Source: Streptomyces sp. ISL-11
GTDB taxonomy: Bacteria > Actinomycetota > Actinomycetes > Streptomycetales > Streptomycetaceae
Length of the DNA stretch: 64,000 bases
Reading direction: 5' to 3'
Assembly (NCBI RefSeq): GCF_018614525.1
Contig: NZ_JAGGOL010000036.1
Span: forward strand, 1-64,000
Shown here: positions 24,153 to 33,141 of the stretch, piece by piece
How the letters are laid out: every line of letters starts with the position of its first letter
How positions within the stretch are numbered: the first letter of the stretch is position 1
Program-made: the position numbers and the translations under genes
Notes under the pieces: generated by a model
Databases searched by the model: none
Seen by the model: only the letters and a program-made list of their open reading frames with translations
Told to the model about the DNA's origin: nothing

Positions 24153-25373
24153 TCAGAAATCCGGACGGGTCACGACGACGGCCGAGTTGAAGCCCCAGCG
24201 GCCGCGAGCGAGCACCAGGGCGGTACGGACGGGCAGGCCGCGCGGCTCCTCCCGCACGAGGTCGAGGCCGTAGTCCTCGGGCACCCGCGTGGTGTGCGCG
24301 GTGTGCGGGACGACCCCGTCCCGCAGGCTCAGCAGGGCGCAGAGCAGGTCCACCGGCCCGCCGCCCCCGTACAACCGCCCGGTCAGCGCCTTGGGCGCCG
24401 TGACCGGGACGCCCCGGGGGCCGAAGACGGCCCGCAGCGCCCCGGCCTCCGCGCGGTCGAGCTCGGGGACGCCCGCGGCGTCGGCGAACACCACGTCGAT
24501 GTCGCCCGCGCCCAACCCGGCGTCGACGAGCGCCAGTTCGACGGCCCGCCGCAGCCCGGGCGGCCGGCCGCTGCCCGGTCGCGGGTCGAACGTCGAGGCG
24601 TAGCCGGCGATCCGCCCGTACGAACGCGGAGCGCCGCGCTCCCGCGCCGAGGCCGCGTCCTCGACCACGAGGACGGCGCCGCCCTCGCCGGGCACATGCC
24701 CCCCGGCGTCCCGGTCGAACGGCAGGAACGCGCGGGCCGGATCGTCGGCGGTGCTCACCCGGCCGCCCGCCAGCTGGGCGGCCCAGCCCCACGGGTCCAG
24801 CGCCGAGTCCACCCCGCCGCTGAGGACGAGCCGGGTGCCCCGGCGTACGGTGCGCCGGGCGTGCCCGACCGCGTCGAGACCGCCCGCCTGCTCGGCCACC
24901 AGCGCGGCGCTCGGCCCCCGCATCCCGTGCCGGATGGAGATCTGGCCCGTGTTGACGGCGTAGAACCAGGCGAAGGACTCGTAGACGCTGACGTACTCCG
25001 GCCCCTGGCTCCACAGCTTGCGGAACTCCCGGTGCGTGAAGTCGAAACCCCCTTGCGCGCTGGAGACCACGACTCCCATGTCGTAGTCCGCCAGGGCGCC
25101 GGCCTCCACCCCGGCGTCCTCCAGCGCCCACCCCGCCATGGCCAGCGCGTAACGGGTGGACACGTCCGTCTGCGGCAGCAGCCGGCCCGGGAGGTGGTCC
25201 GCCGCGTCGAAGTCCCGTATCTGCCCGGCCAGCCGGGACGGATAGCCGGAGACGTCGAAGCGGTCCACCTCCCCGATGCCGTGCCGGCCCGCCAGGACGG
25301 ACTTCCAGAACTCCTCCGTACCGAGGCCGATGGGCGAGGCCACCGACATCCCCGTGATCACCGCACTGGTCAT
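24153..25373 (-). CDS. Type II PKS chain length factor (KS-beta)
   Basis: 406-residue ketosynthase-like partner. The active-site Cys is replaced by Gln162 in [14 protein letters not shown], the defining change of a CLF, whose Gln aids malonyl decarboxylation. Two Phe that gate chain length in the actinorhodin CLF (F109 and F116) align by eye with F110 and F117 in [10 protein letters not shown]. Bulky gates predict an octaketide (C16) when primed with acetate. ATG 25373 overlaps the KS-alpha stop by four bases, ensuring equimolar expression of the heterodimer. The surrounding [20 protein letters not shown] stretch is very like the actinorhodin protein. Confidence 0.95.
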   Translation of the reverse strand: MTSAVITGMSVASPIGLGTEEFWKSVLAGRHGIGEVDRFDVSGYPSRLAGQIRDFDAADHLPGRLLPQTDVSTRYALAMAGWALEDAGVEAGALADYDMGVVVSSAQGGFDFTHREFRKLWSQGPEYVSVYESFAWFYAVNTGQISIRHGMRGPSAALVAEQAGGLDAVGHARRTVRRGTRLVLSGGVDSALDPWGWAAQLAGGRVSTADDPARAFLPFDRDAGGHVPGEGGAVLVVEDAASARERGAPRSYGRIAGYASTFDPRPGSGRPPGLRRAVELALVDAGLGAGDIDVVFADAAGVPELDRAEAGALRAVFGPRGVPVTAPKALTGRLYGGGGPVDLLCALLSLRDGVVPHTAHTTRVPEDYGLDLVREEPRGLPVRTALVLARGRWGFNSAVVVTRPDF

Positions 25374-26641
25374 CGGACCGAGCCCTCCAGCCCCCGGAGG
25401 ATCATCGCGCTCTGGAAACCGCCGAACCCGCTGCCCACCGACAGCACCGTGTCCACCCGCTGCTCGCGCGCGGTCAGCGGCACGTAGTCGAGATCGCACT
25501 CGGGATCCGGCGTGCGCAGGTTCGCCGTCGGCGGCACCACGTCGTACTTGATCGCCAGGGCGCAGGCCGCGATCTCGATGGACCCGATCGCGCCGAGCGA
25601 GTGCCCGATCATCGACTTGATCGAGCTGACCGGCACCCGGTAGGCGTGGTCACCGAGGCTGCGCTTGAACGCGGCCGTCTCATGGCGGTCGTTCTGCTTG
25701 GTGCCCGAACCGTGGGCGTTGACGTAGTCCACGGCGCTACGGTCCAGCCGGGCCTCGTCGAGCGCCGCCCGGATCGCCTCCGCCATCTCGCGGCCGTCCT
25801 TCTTCAGCCCGGTCATGTGGTACGCGTTGCAGCGGGTGGCGTAGCCGCCGACCTCGGCGTAGACGGGCGCCCCGCGCGCCCGCGCCGCCTCGTACTCCTC
25901 CAGTACGAACATCGCCGCGCCCTCGGCGATGACGAATCCGTTGCGCGTCCCGTCGAAGGGGCGCGACGCCCCGGACGGCTCGTCGTCGCGCGGGGTGGTG
26001 GCCTTGATGGCGTCGAAGCACGCCACGACGATCGGCGAGACGGGCGTGTCGGTCGCACCCGCGACGGCGGCGTCGACGGTGCCCTCGCGGATCAGCTGGA
26101 CCGTGTACCCCACGGCGTCGAGCCCTGAGGTGCACCCGTCGGACACCATGGTGACCGGCCCCTCCGCGCCGACCGCCCAGGCGACCTCGGCCGGCATCGC
26201 CCCGGGGCTGAGGTAGTCGAACATATAAGGGGAGAGGTGGCCGGGGTCGACCAGCCAGTCCTTCCCGCTGTCCGACATCACCAGGTACTCGTTCTCCAGG
26301 CTGGTCGCCGAGGCGACCGCCGTGCCCAGGGCCACCGCGATCCGGTGCGGCGGCACCGAACCGGGGGACAGGCCGCTGTCGGCCACGGCGTCGCGGGTGC
26401 AGGCGACGGCGAACTGGGTCGCCCGGTCCATTCTGCGGATCTCCCGCGGGCTGAACCCCTCGGCCCGCGCGTCGAAGTCGACCTCACCGGCGACCCGCGA
26501 GCGAAAGGGCGAGGGGTCGAAGAAGGAGATCCTGCGGGTCGCCGTCCGGCCGTTGGTCAGCAGTTCCCAGAACTCCTTGGTGCCCACGCCCCCTGGGGCG
26601 CGCACCCCGATGCCCGTGATCACTACGCGCCGTTCCCCCAC
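25370..26641 (-). CDS. Type II PKS ketosynthase alpha
   Basis: 423-residue ketosynthase that condenses malonyl-ACP units with the CLF. The nucleophile is Cys170 in [18 protein letters not shown]. The two catalytic His are in [12 protein letters not shown] and [13 protein letters not shown], with the Lys before the latter. The GTG start at 26641 is preceded by a 150-bp region holding four heptamers at 11-bp spacing. It heads the operon KS-alpha, CLF, ACP, aromatase. No acyltransferase is encoded nearby, as usual: malonyl-ACP comes from the housekeeping FabD. A separate KAS III at 27750 could change the starter unit. Confidence 0.95.
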   Translation of the reverse strand: MGERRVVITGIGVRAPGGVGTKEFWELLTNGRTATRRISFFDPSPFRSRVAGEVDFDARAEGFSPREIRRMDRATQFAVACTRDAVADSGLSPGSVPPHRIAVALGTAVASATSLENEYLVMSDSGKDWLVDPGHLSPYMFDYLSPGAMPAEVAWAVGAEGPVTMVSDGCTSGLDAVGYTVQLIREGTVDAAVAGATDTPVSPIVVACFDAIKATTPRDDEPSGASRPFDGTRNGFVIAEGAAMFVLEEYEAARARGAPVYAEVGGYATRCNAYHMTGLKKDGREMAEAIRAALDEARLDRSAVDYVNAHGSGTKQNDRHETAAFKRSLGDHAYRVPVSSIKSMIGHSLGAIGSIEIAACALAIKYDVVPPTANLRTPDPECDLDYVPLTAREQRVDTVLSVGSGFGGFQSAMILRGLEGSVR

Positions 26642-26730
26642 GGTCGTTCCCTTCGCCTGCGCCCGGTACGGGCGTCCCGGAGCCCCGGCCGGACGTGGTG
26701 CCGGGGCTCCGAGCAGACTCGGCGCGCCGC

Positions 26731-26770
26731 CTCGACCTCCCCTGGAGCGGCGCTCGGAAACGACTCGTCG
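26731..26770. promoter_or_regulatory. Candidate SARP operator upstream of the minimal PKS
   Basis: CTCGACC (26731), CTGGAGC (26742), CTCGGAA (26753) and CTCGTCG (26764) are spaced exactly 11 bp apart in the 151-bp gap before KS-alpha. Unlike the other sites, they read away from the gene they would control, so orientation is a caveat. Confidence 0.6.
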
Positions 26771-26792
26771 TTGCTGAAGGGGGATTCAGCCG

Positions 26793-27563
26793 TCAGCCGT
26801 CAGCCGTCGGGCCGGCCTCCGGCGATTCCTCGGCACCGGCGAAGAAGTCGACCAGCAGCATGTCCCGCACCCCGGACGTGGCGCCCGGCGCCGGCCGGAC
26901 GGGGGAGACGCCGTGCAGGACCCGGCGGTCGTCGAGAACGATCGTCTCCAGGGGCGCGGTCAGCAGCGCCCGGTGCACGGGACGCCGCCGGAGGTCATAG
27001 AGACAGGACTCGGCACCCCGCACGTCCCGGCGGCGGATCAGCACCTGGGCCACGTAACTGTGGCCGTCCTGATGGACGCCCTCGGGCGCGGGATGTCCCT
27101 CGGCGCCGACGGTCGCGGTGACCCGTATCTGGTGGACGCCGCAGGTGTCGATGCCCGTGCTCGGGCCGGGCAGCCGGTCCCGCAGGGCGAGGACGACCGC
27201 GCGCAGCGGCTCACCGGCCGCCACCGGCTCGCGCAGCGGTGCGAACAGGCGGTTCACCCCGCCGTTCACCCTGTTCACCGACCTGTCCTGGAAGAACGCG
27301 GCGTGCGGGAGCCGCTCCAGCCGGTCCCCGCGCAGGCGGAAGGACCCGTACCGGCGAAAGCGGTACGGCGTGTCGGTGCCCAGGTGCGCGTCGGCCGGCA
27401 GGTCGTCCCAGGAAGCGGTGAACTCCTCGACGCGGGCCGCGGGCATCCCCGCCAGCGCGGCCGTCAGCGGGCCCGGCCCGAAGTGCGCGAAGGGCGGCGG
27501 CTCCGGCGCACGGGGAGCACCGCAGGACGCGTCGGGCAGGTCACGGGTGCGGATCGATGTCAT
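26793..27563 (-). CDS. Fe(II)/2-oxoglutarate-dependent oxygenase (BsmA/IDO-like)
   Basis: 256-residue protein of the 2OG-Fe_Oxy_2 family (isoleucine-hydroxylase type). The facial triad is readable: His and Asp in GVHQDGHSYVAQVLI and the distal His in LDDRRVLHGVSPV, with a downstream Arg for 2-oxoglutarate (VRDMLLVDF region). Family members hydroxylate free amino acids or small molecules. It lies between KAS III and KS-alpha on the same strand, 151 bp before KS-alpha, so it belongs to the cluster. Its substrate is unclear; a hydroxylation on the aromatic product or on an amino acid appendage are both conceivable. Confidence 0.8.
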   Translation of the reverse strand: MTSIRTRDLPDASCGAPRAPEPPPFAHFGPGPLTAALAGMPAARVEEFTASWDDLPADAHLGTDTPYRFRRYGSFRLRGDRLERLPHAAFFQDRSVNRVNGGVNRLFAPLREPVAAGEPLRAVVLALRDRLPGPSTGIDTCGVHQIRVTATVGAEGHPAPEGVHQDGHSYVAQVLIRRRDVRGAESCLYDLRRRPVHRALLTAPLETIVLDDRRVLHGVSPVRPAPGATSGVRDMLLVDFFAGAEESPEAGPTADG

Positions 27564-27749
27564 GGCGTCGTCGTCCTCGCCTTCGTACGGGCCCCGTCGC
27601 GGGCCCGGTTGCGGACCTGCGCCGGATGGCGGGTCCGGGCGGGGTGGGCCCCCTCCGACGACAGTAGGACGACATCCGGGCCCGGTGGCCGAAAATGCGC
27701 TGAACGGCCGTGCTGCCGGGCCCGGTCCGCGTTCCGGGTCCCTCCGGCG

Positions 27750-28742
27750 TCATGGGAGGCGGACGACCTGCGCCCCCCAGGTGAGCCCCGCACCGAAGCC
27801 GAGGAATAGCGCGAGATCGCCGCTGGCCACGGCGCCGGACTCGCGCAGCCGGGCCACGGCGAGCGGGATCGACGCGGCGGAGGTGTTACCGGTGTGGATC
27901 ACATCGCGGGCCACGACGACCCGTTCGGGCAGCCCCATCCGCTCCGCCACGGTATCGATGATGCGCAGATTGGCCTGGTGCGGGACGAAGGCGGCCAGGT
28001 CGGAGGGTCCGATTCCGGCCGCTTCGAGGGCCTGGAGGGCCACCTTGGGCATCTCCTCGATGGCCCAGCGGAAGACCTCCGGCCCGGCCATCTTCATCGT
28101 CGGCCAGTCGGTCCCGGGCTCGTCGCGGTACTCCAGCCAGCTGGCCGAGTGCGCGATCAGCCCGCCGCGGCTGCCGTCGGAACCCCAGACGACCGGACCG
28201 ATGCCGCACTCCTCGCGCGGCCCCACCACCATCGCCCCGGCGCCGTCCGCGAACAGAATGGCGGCGGCGGGGTCCTCGGGATCGATGATGTCCGTCATCT
28301 TGTCGGAGCCGATGACGACGACATAGCGGGCGGCGCCGTCACGGACCATCGACGCGGCGAGGGCCAGGCCGTAGCAGAAGCCGGCGCAGGCGGCGTTCAG
28401 GTCGAAGGCGGCGCCGCGCGTACCGAGCCGGTCGGCGATCTCGGTCGCGTCACCAGGACTCTGCCGCAGACCCGACATGGATGTCAGGACGACCGCTTGC
28501 AGTTTGTCAGGTTCGACGCCGGCGTCCGCCGCCGCTTTCCGCGCGGCTTCCACCGCCATGTCCACCACGCCCTCGTCGGGGGCGGCGAAACGGCGCTCGA
28601 CGATGCCCGTCCGGCGTTGTATCCAATCGGCGGGCCGGCCCGTGCGGGCGGCCACCTCCTCATTGCCGACCACACGATGCGGGCGGTAGGCACCGATCCC
28701 CAGAATTCCTACGTCCTGTGCGGCAGTTCGCTGTATCAGCAT
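27750..28742 (-). CDS. KAS III (FabH-like) ketosynthase
   Basis: 330-residue thiolase-fold initiator ketosynthase. The Cys-His-Asn triad is C119 (NAACAGFCYG), H255 (VPHQANLRI) and N286 (HTGNTSAAS). The RTGIVERRFAAP segment near residue 44 is typical of FabH. Cluster-borne KAS III enzymes (ZhuH, FrnI) prime type II PKSs with non-acetate starters. It stands at the junction between the aromatic PKS and the polyyne operon, transcribed leftward with the PKS side. It may provide the aromatic PKS starter, elongate a fatty precursor for the polyyne side, or act as an acyl-transferring KAS III-like enzyme. Confidence 0.9.
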   Translation of the reverse strand: MLIQRTAAQDVGILGIGAYRPHRVVGNEEVAARTGRPADWIQRRTGIVERRFAAPDEGVVDMAVEAARKAAADAGVEPDKLQAVVLTSMSGLRQSPGDATEIADRLGTRGAAFDLNAACAGFCYGLALAASMVRDGAARYVVVIGSDKMTDIIDPEDPAAAILFADGAGAMVVGPREECGIGPVVWGSDGSRGGLIAHSASWLEYRDEPGTDWPTMKMAGPEVFRWAIEEMPKVALQALEAAGIGPSDLAAFVPHQANLRIIDTVAERMGLPERVVVARDVIHTGNTSAASIPLAVARLRESGAVASGDLALFLGFGAGLTWGAQVVRLP

Positions 28743-29453
28743 GGCAATACCAACCCTCGGTCCGTCCTGGATGCTGGGCCTCGCGTGGCCGTCTGTGGTG
28801 GGACGGTGTTTCGTCTGCCACTAACGGGGGCCGGTCCCCATGGCATTGACACGAACACCGGTCCTGTCCACGGTGCGCGGACCCGGCCGCGTACCGCGCT
28901 CTTCCCCCGCGTGAAATGACGCGAGCCCATCTGGACGAGAACATTCCGGGTCGTGGAGGTTACGGCCGCGATCAATGGCGGCCGGCCGCTCGGGCCGATG
29001 GAAGGGTCCGGGAAGGGCGTTCCGGCCGGGGTTGCCGATGCGCACGGATGCCCGCGCGCTCCTGGGGCGGCACCATGACAACGGGCTTGCCGCGGCTCGT
29101 ATACGAGCTCTTGTGACGATCGACGTGCCACGCATACAGGCCCCCCCAAGCCAGAACGAGAAATCACTCGCGGGGAGACTATCGCCGGGTCCGTTGGAGT
29201 ACGCAACCCACTGAGCTGCGGTTGTCGAGTGTTGAAGGTCACGCCCTTCCGAGGATTCAAATCGTCGTGATGCGGGTCACAAAAAATATCGCTTGCTTGG
29301 CGGTGTGCGGCCCTTCTACGGTCCTGGTGTGATCCAACTCCGAGCAAAGACTGGCTTGTTGTCGACGACCGGGCTCCACCGCCATGTGCCGAGGTGCTCG
29401 GTGCCCCTTGGAACCGCCGATTCCGTGCTGCCGGTCCTCGGATCGGAGGCAGC
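28743..29453. other. 711-bp divergent spacer, no convincing gene
   Basis: The longest gap in the cluster separates KAS III from the polyyne operon. It is visibly less GC-rich near 29270-29350 (ACAAAAAATATC). A plausible sigma-70-type promoter is TTGCTT (29293-29298), 18 bp, TACGGT (29317-29322), directed at the thioesterase gene. I find no SARP-type 11-bp repeats here. Short open frames exist but lack ribosome-binding sites or recognisable sequence. Confidence 0.5.
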
Positions 29454-30251
29454 GTGACGAACACCGCCGCACCGCTGTCACCTGCGACTCTCCTCCGTCT
29501 GCCGGCCGACGGACGCATCGCCGCCGGAACGCATCTGCACGGCTTCGGAGGGTTCCACGGCGGCCTCACTCTCGCGCTGATGGCATCGGCGATGCAGGGC
29601 GCGGCACCGGGCATTCCGCTGCAGAGCGCCACCGCCCGCTTTCACCGGCCGATCGGCGACGATTTCACGCTGGAGACCTCGCTGATTCGCGCCGGGCGCA
29701 GCGTCACGACGCTCGGCGCCCGCGCGGTGACCGCGAAAGGCATTCATGTCGAGGGGCAGGCGATCTTCGGATCCCTGAAACCGGCGGACTGGCAGACGTT
29801 CGCTCCGGTCGCCCCGGTGGCGCCACCGCCACAGGAGTGTGAAATCTTCGCTATTCCACCGGAGTTCGTCGCCATCTCCACTTACCTGGAGATACGGCCG
29901 GTCGGGACAAGTCGCCCTTATGCGGGCGGTGCCGAACCCGAACTCGTGGCATGGATAAGGTTGCTGGAGGATGAAGAGCCGCCGGATGCCTTGCGATTCG
30001 TCTTTTTGATGGATTCACTGGCACCTTCGTACGCCGCGGTACTTTCGACGCTGGCCTTGGTGCCGACCGTCGAACTCACGGTGCGGCCCAGCGAAAACCT
30101 CGCCAGGGCAGCGTCGCCCTGGATTCTGCTGCGGGCGCGGACCCGCGCGGCGAGTGCCGACGGCTGGGTGGACGAGCAGATCGACGCCTGGGGACCGGAC
30201 GGAAGCCACCTGGGCTCCGCCCAGCAGCTCCGCGTCGTACGCACCGACTAG
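29454..30251 (+). CDS. Double hot-dog acyl-thioesterase-like protein
   Basis: 265-residue protein of the TesB/4HBT_3 double hot-dog type. The pattern HLHGFGGFHGGLTLALMASAM is the first hot-dog helix with its Gly-rich entry, FHRPIGDDFTLETSLIRAGRS follows, and the second half begins near FVAISTYLEIRP. Such proteins hydrolyse acyl-CoA or acyl-ACP thioesters. GTG 29454 follows GGAGGC. Third codon positions are less GC-rich than in neighbouring genes. It is the first gene of the polyyne operon, 80 bp before the acyl-AMP ligase. It may free a fatty acid for the ligase or edit stalled acyl-ACP. Confidence 0.7.
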   Translation: MTNTAAPLSPATLLRLPADGRIAAGTHLHGFGGFHGGLTLALMASAMQGAAPGIPLQSATARFHRPIGDDFTLETSLIRAGRSVTTLGARAVTAKGIHVEGQAIFGSLKPADWQTFAPVAPVAPPPQECEIFAIPPEFVAISTYLEIRPVGTSRPYAGGAEPELVAWIRLLEDEEPPDALRFVFLMDSLAPSYAAVLSTLALVPTVELTVRPSENLARAASPWILLRARTRAASADGWVDEQIDAWGPDGSHLGSAQQLRVVRTD

Positions 30252-30331
30252 GACGGCACGGCCCGTACACACGGGCCCAACAGCTCCACAGTGCAGGACA
30301 CACAAGGAAATCAGGGCCCGCCATTGGCGCA

Positions 30332-32149
30332 ATGACGGGTCTCAGTCACGAGGCTGAAGGTTACGGGGGCGCTGTGGACCGCATAGCGGGCTGGGATCGT
30401 ACGTCATTGCCCACGTCATTGCCGGAGATTCTGGAGTACCGGGCGAGCAGGCCGCGGCAGCTGGCCTTTCGCTTTCTGCCCGACGGCACGAGCGACGACG
30501 TCGTGGACTGGACGTATCACGACCTCGCCGACCACGCCGGTCGCATTGCCGCCGACCTGTTGCGCCGGGAACTCACCGGCCGCCGCGTGGTGTTGGCACT
30601 CGACCCCGGCGTGCACTATGTCGCCGCCCTCTTCGGGATATTCCAGGCCGGCGCCACCGCCGTGCCGTCCTTCCCGCCCACCGGAAAGCGCGCGGTGGCC
30701 CGCTTCGCCTCGATCATCGAGGACTGCGCGCCCGACGTGATCATCGCCGACCGCCGCCTGGAGAACCGCGTCGGGCAGTTCGAGGCCGAACTCGCCCCGT
30801 CCGTACGCCGCCCCAGCTGGGTGTTCGTCGACGACGCGTACTTCCGCGAGGAGACCGAGGCCGACCGCCGGCCCGCGCGGGTCGCCGAGCCCGCGCTGTT
30901 GCAGTACACCTCCGGCTCGACCGGCGACCCCAAGGGCATCGTGCTCACGCACGACAACCTCGTGAGCAACTGCGTCGCCCTCGAGGAGAACATGGGCTAC
31001 GAGCCCGACCGGGTCGGCTGCACCTGGCTGCCGCCGTACCACGACATGGGCCTGATGGGCACGATCATGCTCGCCGTCCACGGCGGCTGGCCGCTGGTCC
31101 TGATGTCCCCGGCGCACTTCGTGCAACAGCCGTACCGCTGGCTCAAGGCCATCACCGACCACAAGGTGACGATTTCGGTCGGCCCGAACTTCGCGTTCGA
31201 CCTGTGTACGTCGAGCATCACCGACGAAGAGCTGGAGACGCTCGACCTCGGCACCCTGCGACAGGTCTTCTGCGGCTCGGAGCCCGTCTCGCGGGCCACG
31301 CTCGACAAGTTCCGCGAGCGGTTCGGCCCCCGGGGCTACGACGAGACGTCGCTCATCCCGTGCTACGGGCTCGCCGAGGCCACCCTCTACGTCTCGGGCA
31401 AGCCCACGGGCGACGCCGTGCGGACCCAGTGGCTGGACCGCACGGCTCTGGAGAACGGCCTGGTCCGGTCCGCGAGCGGGGCCGCACCGGAGACGGCCGC
31501 GCGGATCGTCAGCTGCGGCACCGTCGCCCAGGGGCACGAGGTGGTCATCGTCATCCCGGAGAGCCGACGCCCGGCCGAGGCCGGGCGGATCGGCGAGGTC
31601 TGGGTGAGCGGCCCCAATGTCGCCGCCGGTTACCTCGGCCGGCCGGAGCTCTCGGCGGAGACGTTCACCGCGCGCCTGGCGGATTCAGAAGGTGAACAAA
31701 CGTATCTGCGCACGGGGGACCTCGGGTTCCTGCTCGACGGCGAGCTCTACATCACCGGGCGGCTGAAGGACCTCGTCGTCATCGCCGGCCGCAACCTCTA
31801 CCCGCAGGACATCGAGCACAGCGTGCGCGAGGCCCACGACAAGCTGCGCGGTTCGGCCGTTTTCTCGGTGCCCGGCGAGACCGGTGAGGAGCTGGTCGTC
31901 GTCGCCGAGTACCGCGGCACGGCCCGGCAGCTGGCGGCGGAGGCCGACGAGGTCCTCGACGCCGTGGTCGCGGCGGTCACCGCCGAGCACGGCGTACGGC
32001 CGGCCGATGTGCACTTCGGGCCGGTCGGTGCGATTCCCATGACGACCAGCGGCAAGGTCCGCCGCGACGCGACACGGAAGGCATACGCCCAGGGGACGCT
32101 GAAGAAGCTGGCCCTGGCCACCGACGACAAGCCGCTGTCTGTGCGGTGA
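30332..32149 (+). CDS. Fatty acyl-AMP ligase (FAAL) of the polyyne pathway
   Basis: 605-residue adenylate-forming enzyme. The A3 loop is TSGSTGDPKGIVLTH (from about residue 192), preceded by PALLQY; later motifs include WLPPYHDMGLMGTIM, LIPCYGLAEATLYV and YLRTGDLGFL. These FAAL-type sequences mark enzymes that activate a free fatty acid and pass it to a carrier protein instead of CoA. The partner would be the ACP at 34165. ATG 30332 has a poor ribosome-binding site; GTG 30374 with GGGGGCG before it is a possible alternative start. FAAL, desaturases, ACP, hydrolase and rubredoxin together form the conserved polyyne cassette. Confidence 0.9.
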   Translation: MTGLSHEAEGYGGAVDRIAGWDRTSLPTSLPEILEYRASRPRQLAFRFLPDGTSDDVVDWTYHDLADHAGRIAADLLRRELTGRRVVLALDPGVHYVAALFGIFQAGATAVPSFPPTGKRAVARFASIIEDCAPDVIIADRRLENRVGQFEAELAPSVRRPSWVFVDDAYFREETEADRRPARVAEPALLQYTSGSTGDPKGIVLTHDNLVSNCVALEENMGYEPDRVGCTWLPPYHDMGLMGTIMLAVHGGWPLVLMSPAHFVQQPYRWLKAITDHKVTISVGPNFAFDLCTSSITDEELETLDLGTLRQVFCGSEPVSRATLDKFRERFGPRGYDETSLIPCYGLAEATLYVSGKPTGDAVRTQWLDRTALENGLVRSASGAAPETAARIVSCGTVAQGHEVVIVIPESRRPAEAGRIGEVWVSGPNVAAGYLGRPELSAETFTARLADSEGEQTYLRTGDLGFLLDGELYITGRLKDLVVIAGRNLYPQDIEHSVREAHDKLRGSAVFSVPGETGEELVVVAEYRGTARQLAAEADEVLDAVVAAVTAEHGVRPADVHFGPVGAIPMTTSGKVRRDATRKAYAQGTLKKLALATDDKPLSVR

Positions 32150-32161
32150 CTGGAGTCCACC

Positions 32162-33124
32162 ATGACCTTTTCTCCCGAGACCTCTCCCGAGACCTCACCC
32201 GGCACCACACCACGCCCCGCCCCGGCCGCCGTGCCGAACGCACCGGCGGGGGACACCGACGCCTCGGCCCGCAGGCTGGCGTACCTCACCGTCGGGGTGC
32301 CCACCCTCGGCTTCATCGGGGCGGTGGTGTTCGCCCTCGCATACGGTTTCACGGCGGTCGACATCGGCCTGCTGGTGGGCATGTACCTCCTGACCTCGCT
32401 GGGCGTGGAGGGCGGCTTCCACCGCTTCTTCTCCCACCTGTCCTTCGCGGCGAAGCCGGGGATCACCGCGTTCTGGGCGATCGCCGGCAGCATGGCCGCG
32501 CAGGGCCCGGTCGTCTTCTGGGTGGCCACGCACCGCCAGCACCACGCCTTCACCGACCGTGACGGCGACCCGCACTCGCCCCGGCCCCTGGAGGACGGCC
32601 GCCGCTTCCCCAAGGCGCGCGGCCTCTGGCACGGCCACGTCGGCTGGCTGTTCACCGTCCGCCGGCAGAACTGGAGCAAGTACGTACCGGACCTGATGAA
32701 GAACCGGCTCGTGATGAAGATCAACGAGCTCTACTTCGTCTGGGTCCTGGCCGGCCTGGCGCTGCCCGCCCTGCTGGGCTGGGCGCTCACCGGCGGCACC
32801 GTACGCGGCGCGGTCGGCGGCCTGCTCTGGGGCGGTCTCGCCCGGATCTTCCTGCTCGACCACGTCACCTGGAGCGTCAACTCCATCGGTCACACGCTGG
32901 GCAACCGTCCGCACCGGACGCGCGACAACAGCCGCAACGTGGCCGCGCTCGCACCGTTCTCCGTCGGCGGCTCCTGGCACAACAACCACCACGCCAAGCC
33001 CGCCCTGGCACACAACCGGCACACCTTCTGGCAGATCGACATCGCGGGAGGGTTCATCCGGCTCCTGGACGTGCTGGGCCTGGTCCACAACGTCAAATAT
33101 CCGAAACGCGCACGGTCCGAGTAG
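32162..33124 (+). CDS. Membrane fatty-acyl desaturase/acetylenase (Delta9 type), first copy
   Basis: 320-residue di-iron membrane desaturase of the acyl-CoA Delta9 class. Histidine boxes are HRFFSH (87-92), HRQHH (124-128) and HNNHH (273-277), and the extra ligand pair Asn240/His244 is in WSVNSIGHTLG, all as in animal SCD1-type enzymes. About four membrane helices are evident. The N-terminus is a flexible Ser/Pro/Thr tail with an ETSP repeat. It starts 12 bp after the acyl-AMP ligase. In polyyne pathways such enzymes act on acyl-ACP to introduce double and then triple bonds. Its ligand set is complete, unlike that of the next gene. Confidence 0.9.
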   Translation: MTFSPETSPETSPGTTPRPAPAAVPNAPAGDTDASARRLAYLTVGVPTLGFIGAVVFALAYGFTAVDIGLLVGMYLLTSLGVEGGFHRFFSHLSFAAKPGITAFWAIAGSMAAQGPVVFWVATHRQHHAFTDRDGDPHSPRPLEDGRRFPKARGLWHGHVGWLFTVRRQNWSKYVPDLMKNRLVMKINELYFVWVLAGLALPALLGWALTGGTVRGAVGGLLWGGLARIFLLDHVTWSVNSIGHTLGNRPHRTRDNSRNVAALAPFSVGGSWHNNHHAKPALAHNRHTFWQIDIAGGFIRLLDVLGLVHNVKYPKRARSE

Positions 33125-33141
33125 AAAAGGAGTTGGTTCTC

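Noticed and set aside
28916..29214. Two small plus-strand frames (66 and 79 codons) in the KAS III/thioesterase spacer
   Set aside because: They overlap each other in different frames, lack ribosome-binding sites and have a composition typical of non-coding DNA.
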